Origin: Limnochordaceae bacterium | Lineage (GTDB): Bacteria > Bacillota > Limnochordia > Limnochordales > DUMU01 | Direction: 5' to 3' | NCBI GenBank assembly: GCA_014896305.1 | Contig: JADBKQ010000001.1 | Location: 124,001 to 188,000 of the forward strand | Length of the DNA: 64,000 nucleotides | In this document: piece after piece, positions 42,104-50,051 of the stretch | Layout of the letters: the number at the start of each line of letters is the position of its first letter | How positions within the stretch are numbered: the stretch's first letter is position 1 | The notes under the pieces: generated by a model | What the model was told of the DNA's origin: nothing | What the model saw: the letters and a program-made list of their open reading frames with translations, nothing else | Database searches by the model: none | Position numbers and translations under genes: made by a program

Positions 42104-43393
42104 ATGCCAACCCTGGCTGTTGTCGGTGTGCAGTGGGGAGACGAGGGAAAGGGGAAGGTCACCGACTACCTGGCGGCTCAAGCCGACTTCGTGGTTCGTT
42201 ACCAAGGGGGGGCCAATGCAGGGCATACAGTGGTTCATCGAGGCCAGCAGTTTCAGTTGCACTTGGTGCCATCCGGCATCTTGTATCCGGGGACGATCTG
42301 CCTCATCGGTAATGGCGTTGTCATCGACCCCGAGCAGCTGATCCACGAGCTGGAAGACCTGGAGCAGCGGAAGATTGACACTCGCTCACTATTCATTAGC
42401 GACCGGGCTCATGTGATCATGCCCTACCACAAAGAGCAGGACCGTCTGGAAGAGGAACGCCGGGGAGCGGGTCGCATCGGTACCACAGGCCGCGGCATCG
42501 GGCCCTGCTATGCGGACAAGGTGGCCCGTTACGGCATCCGGATGGTGGACCTTCTGGACAGGCAAAGCCTGGAGACGGTGCTGCGGCGGGTACTGCCGTT
42601 CAAGAACGCCCTCCTGCAGTCGGTCTTCCACCATCCCGGTTTCGACGCCGAGCAGCTGGCGGAGCAATATCTGCGCTATGGTGAACAGCTGCGGGAGCGG
42701 ATCGTGGATACAGTGACGCTGGTCAACGAGGCGGCGGAGAACGGGAAGCGAGTCCTATTCGAGGGCGCGCAGGGGACGCTGTTGGATATCGACTTCGGCA
42801 CGTATCCGTTCGTGACTTCGTCTTCGCCAACGGCGGGCGGCGTGAGCACCGGAACCGGCCTGGGACCGACCCGGTTGCAGCGGGTTGTGGGCGTCAGCAA
42901 GGCGTACGCCACCAGGGTAGGGGAGGGACCATTTCCGTCCGAGGAGAAGGGGACTGCAGCCGAGCAGTGGCTGCGGGAGCGCGGGCACGAGTACGGCACG
43001 ACGACCGGCCGTCCCCGTCGCTGCGGCTGGTTCGACGCCGTGGTGGCCCGGTACGCGGTGCGGGTGAACGGGGTCACCGGCTTGGCGATTACGAAATTGG
43101 ACGTGCTGGACGGGCTGGAGAAAGTCAAGGTGTGCGTAGGGTACCGCTATCAGGGACAGGTGCGGCGCTCGTTTCCTACGGACTTGCGGCTGCTGGCAGA
43201 ATGCGAGCCAGTCTGGCAGGAGTTTCCCGGCTGGGAGGCGACCCGGACGGCCACTCGCTATGATGAGCTTCCCTCGCAGGCTCAGCAGTACCTGAAGGCC
43301 ATTGCGGAGTTGGCGGGAGCCCCCGTGGCACTGGTTTCCGTCGGTAACGAACGGGAAGCGACCATTGTGGTCGAGCCTGATCTTCTGTTCTAA
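42104..43393 (+). CDS. purA: Adenylosuccinate synthetase
   Basis: Catalyses GTP-dependent formation of adenylosuccinate from IMP and aspartate. The start 'MPTLAVVGVQWGDEGKGKVT' contains the catalytic Asp of the P-loop-like motif. 'QGGANAGHTVVHRGQQFQLH', 'GTTGRGIGPCYADKVARYGI' and 'EGAQGTLLDIDFGTYPFVTS' are conserved. ATG 42104 with a GGGGAGAAGGGA site matches the family start (429 residues); the ORF track runs back to 41978. A TACAAT element lies near 42050 in the upstream gap. A terminator follows. Confidence 0.97.
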   Translation: MPTLAVVGVQWGDEGKGKVTDYLAAQADFVVRYQGGANAGHTVVHRGQQFQLHLVPSGILYPGTICLIGNGVVIDPEQLIHELEDLEQRKIDTRSLFISDRAHVIMPYHKEQDRLEEERRGAGRIGTTGRGIGPCYADKVARYGIRMVDLLDRQSLETVLRRVLPFKNALLQSVFHHPGFDAEQLAEQYLRYGEQLRERIVDTVTLVNEAAENGKRVLFEGAQGTLLDIDFGTYPFVTSSSPTAGGVSTGTGLGPTRLQRVVGVSKAYATRVGEGPFPSEEKGTAAEQWLRERGHEYGTTTGRPRRCGWFDAVVARYAVRVNGVTGLAITKLDVLDGLEKVKVCVGYRYQGQVRRSFPTDLRLLAECEPVWQEFPGWEATRTATRYDELPSQAQQYLKAIAELAGAPVALVSVGNEREATIVVEPDLLF

Positions 43394-43445
43394 ATCGAAA
43401 TCGTTCCAAATGTACACCGGGAGAGAAGCTCCTTCGCCCGACCGT

Positions 43446-43465
43446 AGCCCGGGCCGGGCTTTTTG
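43446..43465 (+). terminator. Intrinsic terminator after purA
   Basis: AGCCCG pairs with CGGGCT around a GGC(C) loop, followed directly by TTTTTG, about 50 bp past the purA stop. Confidence 0.85.
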
Positions 43466-43549
43466 TGTCGTTAGTCACCTATGAGGATTTGAAACACGGC
43501 TGGGGGTTGCCCCCCGCTCCCCCGGCCTTGCTGGCTGGCCCTGGTCAAG

Positions 43550-43578
43550 TTGACCACGAGGCCGGTTTATGTTAACCT
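43550..43578 (+). promoter_or_regulatory. Probable promoter of tRNA-Glu
   Basis: TTGACC (43550-43555), 17-bp spacer, TAACCT (43573-43578). The -35 is good and the -10 weak; the start would be only a few bases before the tRNA. Confidence 0.45.
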
Positions 43579-43588
43579 CAATCGGTGA

Positions 43589-43664
43589 GCCGCCATCGTC
43601 TAGGGGCCTAGGACATCGCCCTTTCAAGGCGGAAACACGGGTTCGAATCCCGTTGGCGGTACCA
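43589..43664 (+). tRNA. tRNA-Glu (TTC)
   Basis: Acceptor GCCGCCA/TGGCGGT pairs over 7 bp, the T-loop is GTTCGAATC, and CCA is encoded. The anticodon loop CTTTCAA gives anticodon TTC. First of five clustered tRNAs. Confidence 0.97.
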
Positions 43665-43679
43665 GGAAGCCCCGATGCC

Positions 43680-43709
43680 TTTACAAACGGGATAGTGGTA
43701 CGGTACAAT
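43680..43709 (+). promoter_or_regulatory. Probable promoter of tRNA-Val
   Basis: TTTACA (43680-43685), 18-bp spacer, TACAAT (43704-43709), 28 bp before the tRNA. It suggests separate transcription from tRNA-Glu. Confidence 0.65.
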
Positions 43710-43737
43710 GTTGTCGTCCGACGACACCAAGGGCGAC

Positions 43738-43814
43738 GGGCGCATAGCTCAGTTGGTTAGAGCGCTGCGTTCACATCGCAGAGGTCGAAGGTTCGAGTCC
43801 TTCTGCGCCCACCA
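43738..43814 (+). tRNA. tRNA-Val (CAC)
   Basis: Acceptor GGGCGCA/TGCGCCC, T-loop GTTCGAGTC, encoded CCA. The anticodon loop TTCACAT gives anticodon CAC, reading the GTG codon. Confidence 0.97.
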
Positions 43815-43828
43815 TAGGTTGTGTGCGA

Positions 43829-43903
43829 GCGGATGTAGCTCAGCGGTAGAGCATCGGCTTCCCAAGCCGAGGGCCGCGGGTTCAAATCCCGTCATCCGCT
43901 CCA
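43829..43903 (+). tRNA. tRNA-Gly (CCC)
   Basis: Acceptor GCGGATG/CATCCGC, T-loop GTTCAAATC, encoded CCA. The anticodon loop TTCCCAA gives anticodon CCC, reading GGG. Confidence 0.97.
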
Positions 43904-43936
43904 TTTTCTTGTTCGTTATGGCTCGATGGTGGCGGG

Positions 43937-44011
43937 GCTGGCGTGGCTCAGTGGTAGAGCAGCGCACTCGTAATGCGCAGGTCGTGGGTTCGACTCCCAC
44001 CGCCAGCTCCA
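43937..44011 (+). tRNA. tRNA-Thr (CGT)
   Basis: Acceptor GCTGGCG/CGCCAGC, T-loop GTTCGACTC, encoded CCA. The anticodon loop CTCGTAA gives anticodon CGT, reading ACG. Confidence 0.97.
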
Positions 44012-44044
44012 TCTTTGTCTCTCCTGGCTCGCCGGATGGAAGAC

Positions 44045-44073
44045 TTGCTGGGTAGATCGGGACAGAGTATAAT
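44045..44073 (+). promoter_or_regulatory. Promoter of tRNA-Arg
   Basis: TTGCTG (44045-44050), exactly 17 bp, then TATAAT (44068-44073), 18 bp before the tRNA. Confidence 0.8.
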
Positions 44074-44091
44074 ACAAGTGACAGCGGATGT

Positions 44092-44166
<75 letters not shown>

Positions 44167-44289
44167 TTTTTGTACTCGTGATGATGGGGGCCGCTGGCTG
44201 GATCTGCTCGGGGGAGCTACGCCAGCGGCTTTGTTGTACCCTTGGAGTGTCCTCAGGCAAGGTTCCCGAGGAGCGACAGGGAGGTAGAG

Positions 44290-45531
44290 ATGGGCATGCG
44301 GATCCTGCTTGCGTTGGATAAATTCCGGGGCTCACTGGACGCGGCGCAGGCAGGCCGGGAATTGGCCCGCGGCATCGCCCGGGCCTGGCCGCACGCCGAC
44401 TGCCGGGTGCTCCCTATGGCCGATGGCGGCGAGGGTACGGTGGAAGCCGTGTTGAGCAGCGTGGGCGGAAGATGGATCCCGGTGCAGGTCCATGACCCCC
44501 TGGGCCGACCACGCACGTCCGGTTACGCCTGGCTGGGGCAGGAGACGGCCCTGGTCGAGATGGCGCAAGCGTCCGGCCTGGCCTTGCTGGATCCGGCGGA
44601 GCGGTCTCCTCTGCAGACCAGCAGCCGGGGAACGGGCGAACTGCTGGCCGCGGCGGTGGCAGCGGGGGCCAAGAGAGTCGTACTGGCTGTTGGTGGTTCG
44701 GCGACCGTCGACGGTGGCGCCGGCTTGCTGGTGGGCCTGGGTTGCCGGCTGTGGGACAAGGATGGGCGGGAACTGGACGGCAGCGGTGGGTCGCTGGGTG
44801 AGGTCAGCCGGCTTGACTTGCAGCCGGCGGTGGAAAGACTGTGCCAGGTAGAGGTGGAAATTGCTTCGGATGTGACCCATCCCCTTCTCGGCGTCCAGGG
44901 AGCTGCCCGGGTGTTCGCTCCGCAGAAAGGGGCCACGCCGCAACAGGTGGTCCAGCTGGAGGTAAACTTGGCCCATTGGGCGCAGATGCTTCGGAACGCG
45001 GGCGGCCCGGCGGATCTGGGCACTCGTCCAGGGACGGGAGCGGCCGGGGGAGTAGCGGCAGCCCTGCTGTCCGTCGCACGCCATGTGCAGGTGGTGTCCG
45101 GCGTTGAATGGGTCGCCCAGGCGGTCCGCCTGGACGAGGCTATTCAGTGGGCGGATCTCGTCATCACTGGCGAGGGCCGTCTGGACGAGCAGACGGCCGG
45201 CGGGAAAGTAGTGGCTGGCGTGGGCCGCCATGCGCGTCGGCTGGGACGCCCAGTGGTGGCCATCGTCGGGACGATCGGCGGTGGGTGGCAGGCAGATCCG
45301 GTCCGGCTGCGCGACGCCTGCGGACTTCTGGCAGAGGCGAGCATTCTACCGGAACCGATGGAGCTATCGGTGGCAATGACCAGAACCCCGGAGCTCCTGG
45401 CTGCCGCGGGTGAGCGAATGGCCCGCTGGCTGGAGGTCGGGATATCGTTGGGCAAGCCGGGAAGCCGGCAGCCTGCCGACGAGAGCACTTGCTCCGCGCG
45501 GCAAGGGTTTGGGCAGGCCGCTGGAGAATGA
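44290..45531 (+). CDS. Glycerate kinase (GlxK/GarK family)
   Basis: A 413-residue glycerate kinase of the GarK/GlxK family, normally producing 2-phosphoglycerate. 'RILLALDKFRGSLDAAQAGR', 'CRVLPMADGGEGTVEAVLSS', 'VVLAVGGSATVDGGAGLLVG' and 'ADLVITGEGRLDEQTAGGKV' are the family blocks. ATG 44290 has GGGAGG upstream; the ORF track begins at 44242. A ~25-residue Ser/Gln tail is extra. The next gene is a TIM-barrel isomerase-like protein, so the pair may handle glycerate/hydroxypyruvate or a sugar acid. Confidence 0.93.
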   Translation: MGMRILLALDKFRGSLDAAQAGRELARGIARAWPHADCRVLPMADGGEGTVEAVLSSVGGRWIPVQVHDPLGRPRTSGYAWLGQETALVEMAQASGLALLDPAERSPLQTSSRGTGELLAAAVAAGAKRVVLAVGGSATVDGGAGLLVGLGCRLWDKDGRELDGSGGSLGEVSRLDLQPAVERLCQVEVEIASDVTHPLLGVQGAARVFAPQKGATPQQVVQLEVNLAHWAQMLRNAGGPADLGTRPGTGAAGGVAAALLSVARHVQVVSGVEWVAQAVRLDEAIQWADLVITGEGRLDEQTAGGKVVAGVGRHARRLGRPVVAIVGTIGGGWQADPVRLRDACGLLAEASILPEPMELSVAMTRTPELLAAAGERMARWLEVGISLGKPGSRQPADESTCSARQGFGQAAGE

Positions 45532-45629
45532 ATGGGGTCAGTTCCCATGGGGGGTGGCCCACGGGTCTCGCCGGACAAGGTTACTGCAGGCTCGATTCGC
45601 AAGGACGTTCAAGGAGGGACGGTGTTTCG

Positions 45630-46601
45630 ATGAAGATCGGTGTCTTTACAGTTCTGTTCAGGGAGCTCTCGTTTCCCGAAATGTTGGCGAAAGTGAAATC
45701 GTTCGGGATCGAAGCGGTCGAAATCGGCTGCGGCGGCTATCCCGGCAAGTCTCACTGCGATCCGGCCGATCTCCTGGCCCACCCCGACAAGCTGGCCACG
45801 TGGAAAAGCCAACTGGCGGACTCCGGGCTGGATCTGGTAGCCCTCAGTTGCCATGGTAATCCGCTTCACCCGCGCCCCGAGGTAGCCCAGAGCTACCATA
45901 ACGATTGGCGGAATGCAGTCTTGCTCGCCGAGAAGCTGGGGGTCAAGACACTGGTTGGCTTCTCGGGTTGCCCGGGGGACTCTGACCGCTCCACCAACCC
46001 CAACTGGGTCACCTGTGCCTGGCCCCCTGATTACCTCGAGATTCTGAACTGGCAATGGCAAGAGAAACTGATTCCCTATTGGACGAAGGAAGCCGCTTTT
46101 GCCAAGGATCACGGCATAGAACGGATTGCCTTCGAGATGCATCCGGGCTTTTGCGTGTATAACCCCAGCACTTTGCTGCAGCTACGGCAAGCGGTGGGGC
46201 CGATCATTGGGGCGAATGTTGACCCCAGCCACCTCTTCTGGCAAGGGGTCGACCTGGTAGCCGCCATTCGCCGGCTAGGTGAGGCTGGGGCGATCTACCA
46301 CTTCCACGCCAAAGACACTTACCTGGATCCTCTCAACTACAAGGTCAACGGCATGCTGGACGCCACGCCGTACACTCAGATCCCGCAGCGCTCCTGGACC
46401 TTCCGCAGCCTGGGCTATGGCCATGACGTGAAGGTCTGGAAGGACATTGTGACGGCGTTGCGTACGGTAGGGTACGACGGAGTTCTCAGTATCGAACACG
46501 AGGACGCCATGGCGTCCATCGAGGAAGGGCTGCGGAAAGCGGTGGCCGTGCTCCAGGAGGCTGTCCTCCGCGACCCGCCGGCTACGGCTTGGTGGGCTTA
46601 A
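45630..46601 (+). CDS. Sugar phosphate isomerase/epimerase-like TIM-barrel protein
   Basis: A 323-residue AP-endonuclease-2/xylose-isomerase-like TIM barrel. 'MKIGVFTVLFRELSFPEMLA', 'GIEAVEIGCGGYPGKSHCDP', metal-binding 'RIAFEMHPGFCVYNPSTLLQ', 'GANVDPSHLFWQGVDLVAAI', 'IYHFHAKDTYLDP' and 'GVLSIEHEDAMASIEEGL' are typical, with Glu, Asp, His and Glu metal ligands present. The substrate cannot be told. ATG 45630 has AAGGAGGG upstream. It may be coupled in function with the glycerate kinase. The 3' end overlaps the convergent gene by 20 bp. Confidence 0.88.
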   Translation: MKIGVFTVLFRELSFPEMLAKVKSFGIEAVEIGCGGYPGKSHCDPADLLAHPDKLATWKSQLADSGLDLVALSCHGNPLHPRPEVAQSYHNDWRNAVLLAEKLGVKTLVGFSGCPGDSDRSTNPNWVTCAWPPDYLEILNWQWQEKLIPYWTKEAAFAKDHGIERIAFEMHPGFCVYNPSTLLQLRQAVGPIIGANVDPSHLFWQGVDLVAAIRRLGEAGAIYHFHAKDTYLDPLNYKVNGMLDATPYTQIPQRSWTFRSLGYGHDVKVWKDIVTALRTVGYDGVLSIEHEDAMASIEEGLRKAVAVLQEAVLRDPPATAWWA

Positions 46602-47028
46602 CCTGATAAGGGAGAGAGGGTGGGGCGGGTTCCAACGCCAGGAGCCAGTAGTGGCGGCGATGGTACCGCCCTACCTCCAGCGCACGGTGGCGGATGAGGT
46701 AGTACACGCGGTTGTCTGCGTCCACTTCATAGCAGTGGTTATGCCACTCGTCCCACCAATCCCGGCGGATGCGGGTAATGCGATGGAGTTGGGGTGCGAG
46801 GCCCGTGTCAAGTTCCCAAAACACTACAGGCACGGGCGGTTTCACGCCCACGCGGAAACCCACTGCGATGCGCCGTCGGCGCAGATTACGATCGTTGCAG
46901 GAAGCCAGATGACAGGGCACGGCCCCGGCCGTCTCTTCCTGGCGCTCGATCACCCGCCGGCGGTAGATCACGGGGGAGTGGGCGGACCGCTGCGAAGAGG
47001 TTAGCTCGTCAGGCTGCTGATTGGTCAT
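46582..47028 (-). CDS. Unrecognised protein, Trp/His/Arg-rich C-terminal half
   Basis: A ~148-residue protein that I do not recognise. The C-terminal half is dense in aromatic and charged residues: 'FWELDTGLAPQLHRITRIRR', 'DWWDEWHNHCYEVDADNRVY' and 'YYLIRHRALEVGRYHRRHYW', a pattern of beta-strands that suggests a compact nucleic-acid- or nucleotide-binding fold. The N-terminal ~50 residues are polar. ATG 47028 with GGTGAGG upstream is preferred over TTG 47049. It overlaps the convergent TIM-barrel gene by 20 bp and is divergent from folD. No function is proposed. Confidence 0.65.
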   Translation of the reverse strand: MTNQQPDELTSSQRSAHSPVIYRRRVIERQEETAGAVPCHLASCNDRNLRRRRIAVGFRVGVKPPVPVVFWELDTGLAPQLHRITRIRRDWWDEWHNHCYEVDADNRVYYLIRHRALEVGRYHRRHYWLLALEPAPPSLPYQVKPTKP

Positions 47029-47183
47029 GAGCTCCCTCACCTTGCTCAAACATCCTCGCCCAGGCGAAATTCGAGGCCAAGCGACGCGTTCCTTCCCTTG
47101 ATCAGGGGAGATCTGTTAGGAAATCCGATCGTTCCCAATGAGTGTCTCGTAACAAACCGGTTGGGCCTAGGAGGCGGCAGTAG

Positions 47184-48116
47184 ATGGCTCAGGCGCAGCT
47201 TTTGGATGGCGCGGCACTGGCTTGCCAGGTGCGGCGACAGATTCGGCAGCAGGTAACCGAAATGCAGGCAGCGGTAGGGCGGACTCCCGGGTTGGCTGTC
47301 ATCCTGGTAGGTGACGACCCGGCTTCCCAGATTTATGTGCGCAATAAGGAGAAAGCCTGCACGCAGGTGGGAATCCTTTCCCTATCACGCCGTTTTCCGG
47401 CGGATGTGTCCCGTTCGGAGCTTTTCGAGGCCATCCGGCAGTTCAACGACGATCCTCGAGTAGACGGGATCCTGGTCCAGCTGCCGCTGCCCCAGCCGGA
47501 GTGGGAGATGGATGCTATCGCCAGCATCGATCCGGGGAAGGATGTGGACGGGTTTCACCCGCTCAATGCCGGCCGTTTACTGGAAGGGGTCCCCGGCTTT
47601 TTGTCATGCACTCCAGCGGGGATTCTCTATCTACTTCGCCATGCCGGGGTGGAGTTGGTCGGACGCCGGGCGGTCGTGGTGGGCCGTAGCAACATCGTGG
47701 GCAAACCAGCAGCCCTGCTACTTCTTCGCGAACATGCCACGGTGACAGTGGCCCACTCCCGTACTCGCGATCTGGCTGCGGTATGCCGGGAGGCGGAGGT
47801 GCTGGTGGTGGCAGCCGGGCATGCCCATCTGATCGGTGCTGACGCTATCCGACCAGGGGCGGCGGTGGTGGATGTGGGAATGAACCGGACTCCGGAGGGC
47901 CTGGTGGGGGATGTGGACTTTGCCGCGGTATCGCAAGTGGCCGGGTGGATTACCCCCGTCCCCGGAGGCGTAGGGCCGATGACCATCGCCATGTTGCTGC
48001 TCAACACCTTGTTGGCCGCTCGCTGGCATACCGGGCTCGATGCCGAGTTGCGCTCACCGCTGGAGTTTCTGGCGGAAAGAGGCAGGGAGGACGGAGACTC
48101 TCGTCCTCCCTGCTGA
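47184..48116 (+). CDS. folD: Bifunctional methylene-THF dehydrogenase/cyclohydrolase FolD
   Basis: Interconverts 5,10-methylene-THF, 5,10-methenyl-THF and 10-formyl-THF. The catalytic Tyr and Lys are in 'SQIYVRNKEKACTQVGI'. 'GILVQLPLPQ', 'DVDGFHPLNAGRLLEGVPGF', the NADP Rossmann motif 'VVVGRSNIVGKPAALLLL' and 'VVDVGMNRTPEGLVGDVDF' are all present. ATG 47184 has TAGGAGG upstream. It links to the glycine cleavage system, which produces methylene-THF, though the genes are not in one operon. A 12-bp hairpin overlaps its last codons. Confidence 0.96.
   Translation: MAQAQLLDGAALACQVRRQIRQQVTEMQAAVGRTPGLAVILVGDDPASQIYVRNKEKACTQVGILSLSRRFPADVSRSELFEAIRQFNDDPRVDGILVQLPLPQPEWEMDAIASIDPGKDVDGFHPLNAGRLLEGVPGFLSCTPAGILYLLRHAGVELVGRRAVVVGRSNIVGKPAALLLLREHATVTVAHSRTRDLAAVCREAEVLVVAAGHAHLIGADAIRPGAAVVDVGMNRTPEGLVGDVDFAAVSQVAGWITPVPGGVGPMTIAMLLLNTLLAARWHTGLDAELRSPLEFLAERGREDGDSRPPC
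48082..48113. terminator. Perfect 12-bp hairpin at folD 3' end, possible bidirectional terminator
   Basis: GCAGGGAGGACG pairs with CGTCCTCCCTGC around an 8-nt loop, inside the last folD codons. Neither side has a long T-run; on the minus strand it is followed by CTCTTTCC, so it may end transcription of the convergent repeat-protein gene. Confidence 0.5.
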
Positions 48117-48168
48117 CCGGAGGCTTCGATCGAGCGGTCCAGTGGCCGGCGCGATGCGAGCCTGAAGG

Positions 48169-48576
48169 TTACTGGGAAGCCCCAGGCTTCTGCAAGTTCT
48201 GGGAAGTCTTGTAGAAGCGCTGAGCTTCGGTGTTACCTGCCTGGGCCGCCTGTTGATAGGAGCTACCGGCCGTTCCAGGAGAGGCGGCTGTTTCGAACGC
48301 GGTGGGCTTACCAGCAGCGCCCGCTCCTCCCCGGGCGGCTTGACCCATTCCCGTCTGTGCCGAACCGGCCTGGGAGTACATGCTTGCACCGCTCGGCGTC
48401 TGGTAGGCTGACTGTCCCGGCTGCCGGCCGCCCAGTTCGCTAGCGGTTTCGTAGAACCGGGAGGCCTCTTGGGCGCCGCCTAGCGCTGCTGCTTGAGCCG
48501 GATTCTGCGTCCCAGCCTGGCCTGCCTGGGTCCCATACTGAAAGGCTAGAGTCCGACGGCGATTGCGATTTGCCAT
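48169..48576 (-). CDS. Low-complexity Ala/Gln/Gly-rich repeat protein, candidate spore (SASP-like) protein
   Basis: A 135-residue protein starting 'MANRNRRRTLAFQYGTQAGQ'. It contains two copies of a motif, 'EASRFYETASELGGRQPG' and 'EAQRFYKTSQNLQKPG', separated by an Ala/Gly/Gln/Ser-rich linker with 'TAFETAASPG'. The composition and the FxxET elements recall gamma-type small acid-soluble spore proteins (FASETN repeats), but the match is loose and I am not sure. No signal peptide or membrane helix is present. The ATG has GAGGAGG about 10 nt upstream. It is divergent from the dnaD-type gene. Confidence 0.6.
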   Translation of the reverse strand: MANRNRRRTLAFQYGTQAGQAGTQNPAQAAALGGAQEASRFYETASELGGRQPGQSAYQTPSGASMYSQAGSAQTGMGQAARGGAGAAGKPTAFETAASPGTAGSSYQQAAQAGNTEAQRFYKTSQNLQKPGASQ

Positions 48577-48728
48577 GCCGTCTCGCGCCTCCTCTTGGTT
48601 GATGCCCCGACCCGGGGTTCAGTAGTAGGGTTGCCCAAAGGGATAGGCATAACTCTGACCAGGCTCGTCCTCAATCTACCGGGGGAGCTAGGTCCGATCC
48701 AGACGCCTCTGGAACCTCTTCTGTCGGG

Positions 48729-48758
48729 TTGACATGGCAGTGTAGCCATCCGTAGCAT
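48729..48758 (+). promoter_or_regulatory. Probable sigma-A promoter of dnaD-dnaI operon
   Basis: TTGACA (48729-48734), 18-bp spacer, TAGCAT (48753-48758), about 35 bp before the TTG start. Confidence 0.65.
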
Positions 48759-48793
48759 CAACACAGATCTGGTCGGCAAAGGAGGGACTTTCC

Positions 48794-50050
48794 TTGGCGG
48801 TAGACTCTGGACTAGGTGTGCCCATTGGTATCCTGGCCGCCCACAGCCTGTCAGCGGCGGCGCGACTGGTATATACCTGGCTCTTCGCCCAGGGGCTGGC
48901 CAGCCGGGGCGAGGGGCGGGTGACTGCCGACCAGGCAACCAGAGCGTTGGGACTGCCGGCCGAAGATGTGGAAACTGCGTTGAATCAGTTAGAGGATTTC
49001 GGCGTCATCCGCCTGTCATTGGAGGGAGCTTCTGACGCCGATCTCTCCGCTTCTGCCGGGGCAGCTGTGCCCTCTCCCGTGCAAGCGCCAGCAGCTCGAC
49101 AGCTGGTGATCGCCTATGAGTTGACGCCGTTGGAGGATATCGACTGGACCTTGCTGGGAGCGGCTCAGGCCGTTGCCGAATGGGCTGCTCCGGTGTTGGC
49201 ACCGGTTGCCGCCACAACCGATCCTTCTGCTCCCAGTGAACACGTTCTCGACGCCGAAACGCCCATATCAACGGTGGGTGAACCAACGCCTCCGCCTGGA
49301 GCAGAGGTCATCCGGGGCACGCCCGACCGGCTACTCACCCTAGATCAAAGGGTTCAAAAGTACGGCCTCGAACCAGTTCTAGCCCATATCTATCAGAAGA
49401 TCGGGCCTGCCTTCACGCCGGAGATGGTCCAGATGCTGGTGGGATGGGCGGAAGAGGACTCTTTCCACTTTCCGCCCGCGGTCATCCGCCTCATCGTAGA
49501 GGAGTGCGCCAACCGGGGAAAGCTGCATCCCAAGTATATGCAGAAAGTGGCGGAAGGCTGGTACGCTCAGGGAGTTCGGACGGTGCACCAGGCGCAGGAG
49601 ATGGTGGCCCGCCAATCGGAGCGAAACCGGCTCTACCAGGCGATTTGCCGTCGCCTGAACCTGGCCCGGCGCCTGACCCAGGACGAAATGGACCTCTGCC
49701 GGAAGTGGGTGGATGATTGGGGCTTCTCGGAAGAGGCAGTGTTGGCCGCTTGCGGCGAGACCGTGAAGACAACCTCCCCTAGCTTCCGCTACATTGACGC
49801 TGTACTGGAGGCCTGGTATGAACGGCGGCGCACGGCGGGTGGACAGGCCGGCGATGCCCCTGTTCCAGCTGGCCATGCAGCCACCGTCGAAAAGGGGCAG
49901 GTGCTGGTCCTGCCCCATCCAGCCAGCCGGCCCCGTTCCAGGGCTATCCCCGACGATCAGGAGAAGCGTCGCCGCCAGGATTACTGGGGCGCGTACCAGC
50001 GAATGATTGGGACCCCGGCCCGTTCTACTGGTTCGACAGGGGAGCATTGA
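48794..50050 (+). CDS. DnaD/DnaB-like replication initiation protein
   Basis: A 418-residue protein. The N-terminal winged-helix ('LSAAARLVYTWLFAQGLASR', 'QATRALGLPAEDVETALNQL') is followed by a Pro/Ala-rich linker and two DnaB_2/DnaD-type helical domains. The first is 'VLAHIYQKIGPAFTPEMVQM', 'SFHFPPAVIRLIVEECANRG'; the second is 'LYQAICRRLNLARRLTQDEM', 'FRYIDAVLEAWYERRR'. Primosomal DnaB and DnaD of Bacillus act with DnaI to load the replicative helicase. The TTG start has AAAGGAGGG upstream. It lies 1 bp before dnaI, which supports this role. A C-terminal region of ~70 residues is basic and probably disordered. Confidence 0.87.
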   Translation: MAVDSGLGVPIGILAAHSLSAAARLVYTWLFAQGLASRGEGRVTADQATRALGLPAEDVETALNQLEDFGVIRLSLEGASDADLSASAGAAVPSPVQAPAARQLVIAYELTPLEDIDWTLLGAAQAVAEWAAPVLAPVAATTDPSAPSEHVLDAETPISTVGEPTPPPGAEVIRGTPDRLLTLDQRVQKYGLEPVLAHIYQKIGPAFTPEMVQMLVGWAEEDSFHFPPAVIRLIVEECANRGKLHPKYMQKVAEGWYAQGVRTVHQAQEMVARQSERNRLYQAICRRLNLARRLTQDEMDLCRKWVDDWGFSEEAVLAACGETVKTTSPSFRYIDAVLEAWYERRRTAGGQAGDAPVPAGHAATVEKGQVLVLPHPASRPRSRAIPDDQEKRRRQDYWGAYQRMIGTPARSTGSTGEH

Positions 50051-50051
50051 G

